DNA of 64,000 nt from Cladocopium goreaui (GCA_947184155.2 CAMXCT020006645.1:731001-795000), one strand, 5' to 3'. Positions 1 through 10,148 are shown, counted from the stretch's first letter. Notes: a model not told the origin generated them from the letters alone. Made by a program: numbers and translations.

Positions 1-152
1 AAACATCCAAAAGCACTGGTTTTCTCTGTCAGTTTATCCAAACCAAAACATAAACATCAGTTGAAACCAACAGAAAAGACACCCACGTCGCCCACATCAT
101 GACTCCTTCCCATTGTTTCCCAAGATTTCTCTTCACAACTCCTTCGCACCCC

Positions 153-265
153 ATGCGCCGCTCGAGCCGCGGGGCCGTCGACATGAACAAGCGCGGCAAG
201 CGGCGGCGCTTGGAGCGGGAGGTGGCCCAGGTGGCCCAGGTGGCCCAGGTGGCCCTTGGGGATGG
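153..265 (+). CDS. GC-rich exon-like island with VAQ repeats
   Basis: An open frame from an ATG at 153 gives a basic protein segment (Lys/Arg-rich around residues 10-22) followed by three Val-Ala-Gln repeats encoded by a 9-bp tandem repeat (GTGGCCCAG). The frame stops at 270-272, but a GT at 266-267 could be a splice donor. The island is far richer in GC than its flanks and lies about 60 bp from MITE family A. It could be an exon of a host gene whose next part lies beyond the retroelement block. The product is unknown. Confidence 0.35.
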
Positions 266-355
266 GTCATGAAATTGCGGAATGGGGGAATCAACCAGCT
301 ATAACCAGCTATGATTGAAACCATTACTGGTTGGTGGTTTGGAACATTTTTTATG

Positions 356-370
356 TTCCATAATATCTGG
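356..370. repeat. Left target-site duplication of LINE 1
   Basis: TTCCATAATATCTGG is MITE sequence and recurs exactly at 10618-10632, on the far side of LINE 1. Confidence 0.85.
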
Positions 371-451
371 AGCCGTGGTTGTTCAAAGTGGGATTCCTCC
401 CAGCTGGTCGGTAGGTTCTGCTGATCGTCCCACGCTTCTTTTCAGGTTGCC

Positions 452-3400
452 ATGGAATCTCTTGGGAGCATTCTGACAGGTGACAAGATTGAGTTCACCA
501 TTGTTGAAAGGCTTCAGGTTGGGTTGTTCCGGTGTCTCCTTCACCCCAACACTGAGATTGTGCTGCAGGTTGATGGGAAGTGGGATCCTCATGTTGCTTC
601 CTCTAGTAGTGCTACGCTCCTGGAATTTGAAGCTAGTTGGGCAAATGGTGTCATTCATGTGACCGCCAAGAAAGATGGTAGCAGCTGCCTGTTGCTGCAT
701 CCAAGTCAGAATCGTGGCCAAGTTCGAATTGCTGAGTTTTTTGGGGGGCTGGCTGGGTGGTCTTATGCCCTTCATGCCTTCGGTGTCGAACCGGCTGTGA
801 TCATTGAACGTGATAGCAAGGTTGCCAGTGCTTGTGCCCAAGCTTGGCAGTGCGATGTGATTGAACCTGAGACCTTTCTGGAACGTGCCCTTTCAGGTGA
901 TGTGAAGGAGTCTGTCATTGTTTGTGGTTGTGTTACCAATTCACTTATTTGGCAGGGTCTTGGAATCATGAATGTTGCTCATGGGATGGCCTCACCACCA
1001 TGTCAGCCGTGGTCTGGTGCTGGGTCGGAACGTGGTATGAGGTCAGATGATGGCAAGGTCTTTTCTGATCTCTTGAAGATGGCAGGTAGGCTGCAATTGA
1101 TGTCTCTGATGGCTGAGAACGTGCCAGCCATTGTCTCTCATGGTGACTTTCCAGGCATGATTGCAGGTGCATTGCTTGATGGCATGAAGATGGTAGTCAG
1201 TGGAGTGTACAGCTGCCAACGTATTTTGCCGGTGTACAGGGACCGCTGGCTTGCAACATTTTGTCATTGTACAGTCACCTTCGATCCCGAGATTGTACAA
1301 AGAGCTCAGGCGTTTTCATTAGCTTCCGGTAGCTTGTGTTTTCCAATGCCTGGTCCCTCCCTGCTTGCATCCGATTCCTTGCATCCGGCCTCAACATCCG
1401 ATTTGCGTAATCATTTGTTGTTGAATGATGCTGCCTTGGAAATGCTGAAAAGAAGTGACCTTGTCCCCAAGTGGCTTGCCTCCAAGATCAACTGGTCTCT
1501 CGATGAACCCGTCCTGTCTGCTAGAATTGTCACGCCTGACATGAAGATGAGTGGGGTTATGGCCAGGTATGGGAGTCAGCATTTGTTGCCAATTGACCTT
1601 TTGCTGTCCAAGGGCTTGCAGACAGTTGTAGTGAAGGAGAATGGAAAAATCCGCTTTTTCTGCCCATGGGAAATTCTGGCTGCTCTAGGCTTTCCTTCGA
1701 AAGTTGTGATTGCAGCTGATTTGACTGATGCCTTTCAACAGGTTGGGAATTCCATCAGCCCGATTCATGCATGGATTCAGCTTTCCAAGACGCATATGTT
1801 GTTGGGTCATCTGTCCATGTTTTCCGTTGATGCTGATGTGTTGGCAGTACTGAAGAGGATTAGGGAGCAGTGCATTCGTTTATCTGCTTTTGAACCCTTT
1901 GTCGACGGTGTTTTTTCCAAGCTCAGGGACGTGTGCTTTGAGGATGATTTGCCAGTGCAGGTGAAGCGCTCAAGGCAGTCCAGCGAAGTAGAAAAAGATG
2001 TGTCAGCTACCATTCCTTTCGTTGCTGAGGTAGATTGTCAAGCTGTTTGTACTGCTCCGATGAGTGAGAACTGTGTCTTTGCAATTGAAAAGTTTGATGG
2101 TTCCTTGCACAGCTTTTGCAAAGGAGGGCTTGCGTTCCTCAAGCATCACCAACACAATTGGATGGTAGTTGTCCACGGGGCGGTGGATGAAGCGTTGGAC
2201 CAACTCATTGGACGGGCACTTCCACATGCCAAGAAAACCCATTTTGAGCATTTTCTGTGGATGGGTCGTGAGATTCAATGGCATGACAACGTCACTTGTG
2301 CACCGCCTGCAACCATTCTTTTTCGACCTCTTGTGTTCACAGTTGAGTGTGTGTTGCCGGATGGTAGCATGATTGAAATGAATGGTGATGTGACATGGAC
2401 CATTCGGACTCTCATGGCATTCCTTGCTGCGAAACTCAAGTGTAATGTGGATATCCTGAAGGTTGGTTACAATGGTATTCCCACCAAGGCATGTGATTTT
2501 GTCACGGAATTTCCCATGCAAACCTTTCAAGTTTCCTTTCAAGCGTGTCTGCCAGGGTATGTTGCTTTTGCTGCAGTGGACCACAAATTGCAAGAAAAGG
2601 GTATGATCCCTGCACATGATGGCTGTGTGCGTTTTGTCGCAAAACATCCGGCTTTCAAAGTGATCAGAACTGCCTGTGTGCCAGTCGGATCCCCAATTGC
2701 TGCTGTGGTTCGAATCCTTTTTCCTGATTTGTGTGGTACCATCACCTGGACTGTGCATGTGCAAGGAACACCGTGCAGTGTTGAACAACCGGTTGATAAG
2801 CACACTACATTTGATGTGGAATGGGACTGCTTCAAGCCGTTGCCGCCTTCTGCAGTCAGTGCATTGTGTCTCCTTTTGCCCATTGATGCTGCCCAGATGC
2901 AAGTTAAGCACCATGCCAGTCCCCAACGTTGGGTGAAGTCACCATTTCGTACGAAAGCGCAGATCCTTCGCACTGATGAGAGTATCACGCTCATGCAGGT
3001 GGCTGCCTCATTTGTTGCACATGCACAGCTTGATTTGAACATGACTTGCCATGTTGATGGGATTTTGACAGATCCTTCAATTTGTCTCAGCCAAGTTTCC
3101 ACACAGCATGTCATTTGTTTCAAAGTTGCTCCTCTTTTGGGGGGTGCCAAAAAAGCCGATACCATCAAAGCCAGGGTTGTCAAAGTGCTAGAGCAACATG
3201 GTGTCTCTAAGGACGCTTGCAATGATAGAGCGGGATCCTTGTTGTCCAAGGCCGATTTCGAAACCATTGCCAAGGCTGAATCAGGGACGGATGATGACTT
3301 TTGGGCTGCTATGAAAACTGAGGCAAACCGAGTGAACTTCCGACTTGTCTTCAGAAATGAAATGCAGCAGGCAAAGATTGATGGTCGTAGGAAGCCACCC

Positions 3401-4957
3401 TCCAAGCAGGCTCGAAAGACCAAGACTGCAGGTGCACATGGTGATTTCATTCCCAACTCTTCAAGCGTTGTGATTGACATCAAGCACTTCAAAGATGGTG
3501 ATGACAGTATCGAAATGATTGAGACTGCCAGGTTTGGACCTGATCAAAGGGGTCTGGCTGTGATGAGTTTGGAGGAGGCTGAAAGACACCCACAGGGGTC
3601 ATCCATGAGTGTTGATGCGCTTGCTGTGCTGATTGTTGGCAAAAAATTTGGTGCTGCCGATGCTCCCTTCAATATGCCAGCTGTCACTATGCGTGGTGAG
3701 CCTGTTGTCATCCAAGCTGCCCTCCGACAGTTTGGTGATCGGGAGGTTTCCTTTCAACCTGCCGTCCCATGTGCTGATGTTGCATGTGCTGCGTCGACAG
3801 TAGTTGAATTGCACATTTACAAAAGTGAGGTGGGTTCCTGGAAAGAATGCTCCGTGCCTTTGCATTATTTGGGAGTTCACATTTCTGCTGTTCGAGGGTC
3901 TAGTCTGATTTCTACTTGGTCCATGAAGACTTGGAAAAGTACCAGGCAACCATCACCCTTCAAAGAAGCTGATTACTGGCATGGTTTCATTCGTGTCCCA
4001 GATGATATCCTTGATCAGGTCTTGTGTCGATCGGGATATGCTGGCATCTATGTCTCCCCAAAGGATGGCAACCGCAGGCATGACGACCGTTTTGCTGTCA
4101 TTGCCATGCCTGATTGTGGGCTCACGGAAGTTCAAAAGAAGGCAGCTGCACAAGAAAAAGCACTTGGAGTCGTGAGATTGCGTGATCAATTTGGCATTCG
4201 ATGCAGACGTGAGTACTCATCATCCCTCAGAGCCATTCTCCTACCCGAGTCTGCATTCGTAGACACTGCAGGTATCAAAGCCGATGAAACCATGTGGGTT
4301 TTGAAAAACATGCCAGCTGAGGTAGGTAAGGAAGGTCTGCTTGATGCTTTGCAAAGAGCTGGTTGGGATGCCCAACCTATCCGGGCCCAAGGGCAGAATC
4401 GTTGGTTGGTTGCTGCCCGCGACACCCCAGAATCGAAACATTTCTGCATCAATGGGTCATATGTTTTGGTGGAACCTGTCAAAAGACACAGAGATGGCAA
4501 TGCTGTTACTATCACTGCCAAGCAAGTCAAAGTTGACACTTTGGTCAATACTACCAATGGCAATGTTCAGATTGCGGCATCGACCAGAATTCAAGAAGTC
4601 AAAGCTGAGATCAGCGAGCAACTTGAGATGAAAATGCAAGCCGCAAATGAAAAGATTGCCATGTTGTCCTCGCAGTTGGAGAACTTTCAGATTGCACAGC
4701 AGCGGAAAGATGAAGAAGCCCGTTCTGAACTGCAACAGGTGCGAGATGAGCAGGCCTTTGCTCGTCAGAAAATTGGTGAGGTAGAACAGTCTGTAGTGCA
4801 CAGTGGTCAGACTGTCATTGCGACTATGCAGCAAATGATGGCCAGTTTGGAAACAAACGTTAAACAATGGATGGGTCAGAGCTCGGTTGGTGATGATGGA
4901 AAGCGCAGCAGGACTGATCAGCCAGGACGTGCCGACAGCTTTGCGACCAAAAGTTGA
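452..4957 (+). CDS. LINE ORF1: C5 cytosine methyltransferase plus RRM-like/coiled-coil tail
   Basis: A 1501-residue protein. Residues about 92-450 carry the ordered motifs of a C5 DNA methyltransferase: motif I AEFFGGLAGWSYAL (94-107), motif IV PCQPWS with the catalytic Cys (183-188), motif VI ENV (222-224), motif VIII with Gln/Arg around QRILPVYRDRW (256-266), RYGSQ (372-376), a PWEILAALGFP segment and motif X QQVGNSISP (429-437). Residues 450-1270 are unrecognised. About 1305-1390 resembles an RRM-like ORF1 fold (MWVLKNMPAEVGKEGLLDAL), and about 1400-1470 is a heptad-rich coiled coil, as in RNA-binding ORF1 proteins. The start ATG sits in GCCATGG. No catalytic residue looks lost. Inferred role: methylates cytosine in element or host DNA and packages the element RNA. 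Confidence 0.88.
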   Translation: MESLGSILTGDKIEFTIVERLQVGLFRCLLHPNTEIVLQVDGKWDPHVASSSSATLLEFEASWANGVIHVTAKKDGSSCLLLHPSQNRGQVRIAEFFGGLAGWSYALHAFGVEPAVIIERDSKVASACAQAWQCDVIEPETFLERALSGDVKESVIVCGCVTNSLIWQGLGIMNVAHGMASPPCQPWSGAGSERGMRSDDGKVFSDLLKMAGRLQLMSLMAENVPAIVSHGDFPGMIAGALLDGMKMVVSGVYSCQRILPVYRDRWLATFCHCTVTFDPEIVQRAQAFSLASGSLCFPMPGPSLLASDSLHPASTSDLRNHLLLNDAALEMLKRSDLVPKWLASKINWSLDEPVLSARIVTPDMKMSGVMARYGSQHLLPIDLLLSKGLQTVVVKENGKIRFFCPWEILAALGFPSKVVIAADLTDAFQQVGNSISPIHAWIQLSKTHMLLGHLSMFSVDADVLAVLKRIREQCIRLSAFEPFVDGVFSKLRDVCFEDDLPVQVKRSRQSSEVEKDVSATIPFVAEVDCQAVCTAPMSENCVFAIEKFDGSLHSFCKGGLAFLKHHQHNWMVVVHGAVDEALDQLIGRALPHAKKTHFEHFLWMGREIQWHDNVTCAPPATILFRPLVFTVECVLPDGSMIEMNGDVTWTIRTLMAFLAAKLKCNVDILKVGYNGIPTKACDFVTEFPMQTFQVSFQACLPGYVAFAAVDHKLQEKGMIPAHDGCVRFVAKHPAFKVIRTACVPVGSPIAAVVRILFPDLCGTITWTVHVQGTPCSVEQPVDKHTTFDVEWDCFKPLPPSAVSALCLLLPIDAAQMQVKHHASPQRWVKSPFRTKAQILRTDESITLMQVAASFVAHAQLDLNMTCHVDGILTDPSICLSQVSTQHVICFKVAPLLGGAKKADTIKARVVKVLEQHGVSKDACNDRAGSLLSKADFETIAKAESGTDDDFWAAMKTEANRVNFRLVFRNEMQQAKIDGRRKPPSKQARKTKTAGAHGDFIPNSSSVVIDIKHFKDGDDSIEMIETARFGPDQRGLAVMSLEEAERHPQGSSMSVDALAVLIVGKKFGAADAPFNMPAVTMRGEPVVIQAALRQFGDREVSFQPAVPCADVACAASTVVELHIYKSEVGSWKECSVPLHYLGVHISAVRGSSLISTWSMKTWKSTRQPSPFKEADYWHGFIRVPDDILDQVLCRSGYAGIYVSPKDGNRRHDDRFAVIAMPDCGLTEVQKKAAAQEKALGVVRLRDQFGIRCRREYSSSLRAILLPESAFVDTAGIKADETMWVLKNMPAEVGKEGLLDALQRAGWDAQPIRAQGQNRWLVAARDTPESKHFCINGSYVLVEPVKRHRDGNAVTITAKQVKVDTLVNTTNGNVQIAASTRIQEVKAEISEQLEMKMQAANEKIAMLSSQLENFQIAQQRKDEEARSELQQVRDEQAFARQKIGEVEQSVVHSGQTVIATMQQMMASLETNVKQWMGQSSVGDDGKRSRTDQPGRADSFATKS

Positions 4958-4984
4958 CGGGGAAGGCAGGGAAAGCAAGCAAGG

Positions 4985-7636
4985 ATGTTTTCTAGCGTCT
5001 GCCTTAGATCCATCGTCCTTGCCATGATGTGCGTGTCCAGTGCATGTTGTTTTCATAACAGCTCTGACCTTGAACAACTGAATGCCCCATTTTGGGATGA
5101 TGTGCTGCATGTGTGTCCTGACCAGGGGACAGAATTTGATTTTCCTGCAGTGAATGCCAAGAGATGGGTTTTTTCAGACCCGTTGTGTTCCAAGCGTAAC
5201 TTGTGCAGAGTTGGTGAAGCTGACAATCCAGGACCCTTGCGTGTTGGCTCATTTAACCCTCACCAGTTGTACAATAAGGAAGAGGTGATTGCAGAGTGGG
5301 GTGAAGGGATTTGGGGGGGTGCTGAAACTTCACACACTGTTGATGCTATGCGGGTATCTTCAGCTAGGTTTCGCAAAGCCGGATTGTTTTCCAGATGGAG
5401 CCCTCCCGTTGCCAAACATACCAACAATGCAGGCCTCATGCGGGGTCGTGCTTCCGGCACTTGCTTAGTTTCGCATTTGAAGTTGAAGCCCTATCCCAGT
5501 ATGTTGTCCTCCCTGGCCGACTTGTCATCTCGTCTTGTTGAAGGCGTTGTCAACATTGGCGGTGGTGTCAATATGTTTGTTGCGTCTGTGTATGGTCCTA
5601 CCCACACAGTGACGTTCTTTGATCCATGGACTGTCTTGTCAAGGCTTTGTGCTGAAGTTTTTGACCATGCCTTGGCCTTCAAGGGTCCTGCAGTTATCAT
5701 GGGTGATTTCAACGTAGAAATTCAGAACTTGCCTAGATGGCCTGCTCTTCAGCGTGCCGGGTGGGTAGATGCAGCAAAATTTGATGCAAATCGGAGGCAG
5801 ACTCTTCCACAGCCAACCTGTAAGGAGAAGACGCGCAAGTCCTTCATCTTAATCAATCCTATGCTTGTTCAGTCGTTGCTCTGGTGCGACATCATTGAAG
5901 AATTTGAGTTTGATGCACATCCTTTGCTTGCGGCTGATTTTGATTTGGAGGTGATGATCAAACCCTTTTCTCGATGGTGGTTACCCGCTACCACTGACAA
6001 TTTTCTTTTTGATCATGATTTGCTGGAAAGTAATGCAGATGCATGTGTTGCTGCGAGAGGGGAGAAGTTTCATACTGCAATCCAAAGAAAAGATGGTGAG
6101 GAAACTTTGCGACAACTCAACCTTGCGTTTGAAGAGTGTTTGAGCAATTCTTGTGTTGACTCTGTTGGACATAGAGTGGTCTTGCCTCAACGATGTCTCG
6201 GCAGGTGTCGCAAAAGCACCAAGCGATTGTCCAATCCCAGTGCTCCTATTGTCAAACATGCACGGCAGGGTCATTTTAATCCTGATGTTTGTCAACCTTC
6301 CTCCATCATACGTAGCATGGTGAAGCAAGTTCGTCGATTGCAGAGCCTGGAGTCTCAACTGCAGGCTTGTCTCAGGAAAAGTCATGATGTGCCATCGGAA
6401 GTTTGTAGGAACTTGTGGACTTCTGTTCTTCAAGCACGAGGATTCTTTCCCTCTTTCCAGAGCTTCATCCTTACTGAGTTTGGAGTGTTTGTCCCAATTG
6501 GTTGCCCTAGGGTTGAGTATGTACATTACCTTGTCGTGACTTTGCAGGAGCATGTCCAGAAAATTGTTGCCGAAACCAACAAGTCATTGCGATTTGCCAG
6601 GGAATGCAGGGTTTTGAAAGACATCCAAAAAGGGGGTTCTGAAGCCTACAAAGCGGTCAAGGACCCTAGTGCGCCACCCTTCCATGCCATCACTCAAGAA
6701 ATCACTGCCAAAGTGGTGCCAATGAGGTGGTCTAAAGAAGGACAATGTCACTTGAAAGTTGGAGAAGTTCAGGAGGGCTTTGACTTTCAGTTCCCAGCAT
6801 ATTTTCAGGGGCAAGAATTCTTTGTCCGTGAAGTTAAAGGTGCTTGGTGGATCTTGGATCGTAAGGTCAAATGGAAATCCACTACTGACTGGAAGGTTGT
6901 GCAATACAAAGTCATTGCTGACCGTGAAAAGATGCATGATCTCACCGGTGCAGCTTGGTCGAGAATGTGGCAGCGAGAGTCGGTTGGTGATTCTGAAGCG
7001 GACTGGGAAATGGCTTTTGCCGAGTTGCATCACATTCGTGATTTCTCTTGTATGCAATTTCAAAAGTTGGATGCCGTGGAGTGGAAACGTCATGCTGCGA
7101 CGGTGCCTAGAAAATCTGCAAGAGGTTCTTGTGCGTACACGCCTAGAGAACTACTTCTCATGCCAACTGCTCTTGTTTCATGGTTGCTTGACATGATTGA
7201 TGCTATTGAACATGGTGTTTTTCTTTGGCCCAGGGAGTTGATGGTTGCGAGGGTTGTCATGCTGGCTAAATCAGCCGAACAGCCGACATGTCCCTTGAAG
7301 ATTAGGCCCATCACTATCACTTCTAGGTTGTACCGCAACTGGTCCAGATATCGGTCAATGCAGATTATTCAACATGTCCGTCAGTTCATTCCTCCACATG
7401 TTGCGGGTTGTGCTGCGGGGATTGGTTCGGATATGCTTGCTGCTACGATCATGCTGGAAGTGGAGAAAGCTTTGCTGTGTTCTACACCCCGTTTAGGCCT
7501 CACAGTGGACCTTATCAAATGCTTCAACCTTATTCCTCGGATACCTGTGATTGCTGCCATGAGACGTATGGGTATCCCTCATCAGTATTTGGTTGCATTG
7601 CAGGGGATGTTTTCTCAGCTTATAACGCGTACTTGA
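4985..7636 (+). CDS. LINE ORF2, first part: leader, endonuclease, start of RT
   Basis: ORF2 follows ORF1 after 27 nt, in the same frame and separated only by the ORF1 stop. Residues 1-23 form a hydrophobic signal-like leader, and GEADNPGP ends at residue 84. Next comes an apurinic-type endonuclease/exonuclease/phosphatase domain: GSFNPHQ (88-94), GAETSHT with the metal-binding Glu (112-118), SVYGP (201-205), GDFNVE (240-245) and a terminal DAH (310-312) in place of the usual SDH. Reverse transcriptase begins near residue 730: the KIRPIT block and motif A LTVDLIKCFN with the catalytic Asp. Translation ends at a TGA (7634-7636) between RT motifs A and B. The rest of the protein lies in the next frame. 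Confidence 0.85.
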   Translation: MFSSVCLRSIVLAMMCVSSACCFHNSSDLEQLNAPFWDDVLHVCPDQGTEFDFPAVNAKRWVFSDPLCSKRNLCRVGEADNPGPLRVGSFNPHQLYNKEEVIAEWGEGIWGGAETSHTVDAMRVSSARFRKAGLFSRWSPPVAKHTNNAGLMRGRASGTCLVSHLKLKPYPSMLSSLADLSSRLVEGVVNIGGGVNMFVASVYGPTHTVTFFDPWTVLSRLCAEVFDHALAFKGPAVIMGDFNVEIQNLPRWPALQRAGWVDAAKFDANRRQTLPQPTCKEKTRKSFILINPMLVQSLLWCDIIEEFEFDAHPLLAADFDLEVMIKPFSRWWLPATTDNFLFDHDLLESNADACVAARGEKFHTAIQRKDGEETLRQLNLAFEECLSNSCVDSVGHRVVLPQRCLGRCRKSTKRLSNPSAPIVKHARQGHFNPDVCQPSSIIRSMVKQVRRLQSLESQLQACLRKSHDVPSEVCRNLWTSVLQARGFFPSFQSFILTEFGVFVPIGCPRVEYVHYLVVTLQEHVQKIVAETNKSLRFARECRVLKDIQKGGSEAYKAVKDPSAPPFHAITQEITAKVVPMRWSKEGQCHLKVGEVQEGFDFQFPAYFQGQEFFVREVKGAWWILDRKVKWKSTTDWKVVQYKVIADREKMHDLTGAAWSRMWQRESVGDSEADWEMAFAELHHIRDFSCMQFQKLDAVEWKRHAATVPRKSARGSCAYTPRELLLMPTALVSWLLDMIDAIEHGVFLWPRELMVARVVMLAKSAEQPTCPLKIRPITITSRLYRNWSRYRSMQIIQHVRQFIPPHVAGCAAGIGSDMLAATIMLEVEKALLCSTPRLGLTVDLIKCFNLIPRIPVIAAMRRMGIPHQYLVALQGMFSQLITRT

Positions 7637-10148
7637 AATTGGTGTCGAGATTGGGCCTGAATTGGCTTCAACGACCGGAGTACCTGAGGGTTGTGCCATG
7701 TCTATTGTGGCAATGACTGCGCTTTCTGCTTGGGCTGCGAGTATACTTCAATGTACGGATGATTATTCCAATACGTTGTGTATTGCATACGCCGACAATT
7801 GGGGCTTTTTGGCTGACACTATTGGACAATTACAAACTGGTTTGGACAAACTGCATCAGTTTATTTGTGCCTTAAAAATGAAGATTGCGCCTGACAAGAG
7901 CTGGTCATGGGCCACACATGCTAAACAGAGAGCTCAACTGCAACCTTTATCGCTTGATGGTCAGAGTGTGCCCATTCGGCATGTAGCCAACGAGCTTGGT
8001 TGTGATGTCTCTTATTGCAAACGTGTGTCCAAGGCTGTCACCAAAACTCGATTGCAGAAAACTGTCAGGGTTCTCCACAGAGTTTCAGCTAGGAAGTTGC
8101 CTAGAGTGTTTAAAACCAGAATGACAAAGCAACTGGTGACAGGTGTTGCTGGTTACGGCAGTGAGCTGGTGTACCATACTCCGTCTGATCTCAGGACCTT
8201 GAGGTCTGCAGCTTGCAAAGCCATTGGGAGGTCCAGAGCTGGTAATAACCCTTATTTGGCCATGCATGTTTCTGAAGGATTAGAGGACATTGCCCTTTCA
8301 CTTTTGATTCGGAAGGTCATGTTTTGGCGGAGGTATTTCCGGTCGTTCCCTACGATTAAGTCTGCCTTTTTACAGGCGTTGGTAACTGGTCAACACAGGA
8401 ATGGAGCTACTGCCTTTTTGAGACGGACTTTCTTGGATCATGGTTGGACTTGTCATCATGGTGGGCTCATCGTGCACCATCGTGGTTGGAAAATGAACTG
8501 GACGACAGCAAGTCGACATCACGTGCGTAAGCTGTTTTCTTTGTCATGGTCTGCTATGGTATGCTCACACGTGTCTCATAGAACTGGTTTTGACGCTTTG
8601 TGTGTGGACGTTCCTGCAGTGCACTTAGCCACTTCCAAGCTCGGGGACGCTGCAAAAACTGATGCGTTGAATTTGGCCACAGGTAAACACGTCACTAACG
8701 ACGCTTTGGTGCACTATGCTAAGGGATCTTCCAGCAGCAAATGTCCCTTTTGCAATGTCAAAGATGGTCGTGCACACCGTGTGTGGCATTGTAGTGGTAC
8801 AAAGCAATTTCGAGAAAGGTATCCTGAGGTTATGGAATGGCTATCCAATCAAGACACAGTTGTTGCGCAGTGGGGCTTGCTTCCGATTGAGCTGGATTGG
8901 GCAGATTGGAGATTTGAAAGCAGTGACCCTATTCCTGTTGTGCAGATGCCAGAGCGTATGGCTGGAGATATGAAGGATGTCTTTACCGATGGAAGTGCTG
9001 TTGGACAAGGGTTGACTGGCTTCACTGTTGCCACCTCAGCTTATGTTCAATGTGAGACCTATCAGGTGATTACGAAATGTGCGGAAGTTGTGCCAGGAAA
9101 CGATCACTCTTCTTACAGAGCTGAGGTTTGGGCTGTCATTATGGCTTTACGTGATTTTTATAGATTGCACATTTTCACTGACTGTGCCAGTGTTTGTGAT
9201 AATTTGAGCGCAATCTTTTCTGCATTGCGTTCACAGTCGATACCCAAGTTTTCTGATCACGAGGACCTTTGGATGCTTGTTTGGCAGTTGCTGCGTCAAC
9301 GTGACTTTGATGCTGTGAAGATTACAAAGGTGAAAGCACATCGCAACCCCAAGCATGTTTTTGATCCTTTTGAACGCTGGATGGCCGTGATGAACAACAA
9401 GGTTGACAGTTTGGCGAACCGTTTCATGCGATCATACTTTGGTCTAGATCTTGATGCCATAACGGATCGTAGTCACACACGTGAGCATGATGTTTGCATG
9501 TTGAGTAAGTTTCTTGAAATGTGGAATCTGATCAATGAGCAGGCCATTAAGGTTTGTAGAAGGGATTCCACCCCAACTGTTGTGACTTCCTCCTTCAAGT
9601 TGTTCTTCGATGCCGCTCATGCTACAGTTGTTCCTTGCGTTGTGGACGCGGATACCATTAGGGCTTGTGACTATGGGAGTGTTTTTGCTGAACGTGTTGT
9701 GAGATATTTTCATAACTTGGAATGGGACTACACTCAGCCCGCAGTCAGTATGTTGGAACTTTACATCGATTTTGCATTGTGGTCTGGAACCATTGCGCCG
9801 GTTCTCTTTCGCCATGGTGCCAAGAGGTGTTACAAATTACCTGACATGTGCCCGGAAGCTGATGTTGTCCCGACAACGCTTCGTGGGCAAAGCCGAACAT
9901 GGACCAAGATGCTTGCATGGTTACGTTGCCATTGTGATAGTGCTCCACCTAAACCTTCGACTTCATGCCGCAGTCTTGTTAAGGTTGGGTACAGTCAACA
10001 GCATTATGGTGTTCCCGGTACACCGAAGTTTCGGAGTGGCATGAAAGTTCTTGAGGTGCTTTGGGAATATTTTCACACTAGTAAAGGTGCATCACAGAAC
10101 ATGAACCGCAAATGGCGGGTGCATCGCTCTGAACTTGGAGGAGCCTAA
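7635..10148 (+). CDS. LINE ORF2, second part: RT motifs B-C, CCHC finger, RNase H
   Basis: This continues ORF2 in the +1 frame from the break at 7634-7636 and has no start of its own. It has RT motif B (TTGVPEGCAMS), then motif C as YADN at 7788-7799 where YxDD is usual. A CCHC knuckle (CPFC...H....C) lies near 8740-8795. RNase H is complete: DGSA Asp (about 8990), YRAE Glu (about 9115), FTDC Asp (about 9176), KAH His (about 9335) and a final KVDSLAN Asp (about 9405). A C-terminal domain of about 230 residues follows, related to that of LINE 2. The stop is TAA at 10146-10148. Confidence 0.82.
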   Translation, partial: EIGVEIGPELASTTGVPEGCAMSIVAMTALSAWAASILQCTDDYSNTLCIAYADNWGFLADTIGQLQTGLDKLHQFICALKMKIAPDKSWSWATHAKQRAQLQPLSLDGQSVPIRHVANELGCDVSYCKRVSKAVTKTRLQKTVRVLHRVSARKLPRVFKTRMTKQLVTGVAGYGSELVYHTPSDLRTLRSAACKAIGRSRAGNNPYLAMHVSEGLEDIALSLLIRKVMFWRRYFRSFPTIKSAFLQALVTGQHRNGATAFLRRTFLDHGWTCHHGGLIVHHRGWKMNWTTASRHHVRKLFSLSWSAMVCSHVSHRTGFDALCVDVPAVHLATSKLGDAAKTDALNLATGKHVTNDALVHYAKGSSSSKCPFCNVKDGRAHRVWHCSGTKQFRERYPEVMEWLSNQDTVVAQWGLLPIELDWADWRFESSDPIPVVQMPERMAGDMKDVFTDGSAVGQGLTGFTVATSAYVQCETYQVITKCAEVVPGNDHSSYRAEVWAVIMALRDFYRLHIFTDCASVCDNLSAIFSALRSQSIPKFSDHEDLWMLVWQLLRQRDFDAVKITKVKAHRNPKHVFDPFERWMAVMNNKVDSLANRFMRSYFGLDLDAITDRSHTREHDVCMLSKFLEMWNLINEQAIKVCRRDSTPTVVTSSFKLFFDAAHATVVPCVVDADTIRACDYGSVFAERVVRYFHNLEWDYTQPAVSMLELYIDFALWSGTIAPVLFRHGAKRCYKLPDMCPEADVVPTTLRGQSRTWTKMLAWLRCHCDSAPPKPSTSCRSLVKVGYSQQHYGVPGTPKFRSGMKVLEVLWEYFHTSKGASQNMNRKWRVHRSELGGA

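Noticed and set aside
2003-3492. Two minus-strand open frames of about 310 codons inside ORF1
   Set aside because: Shadows of the methyltransferase ORF1, which has clear motifs on the plus strand.
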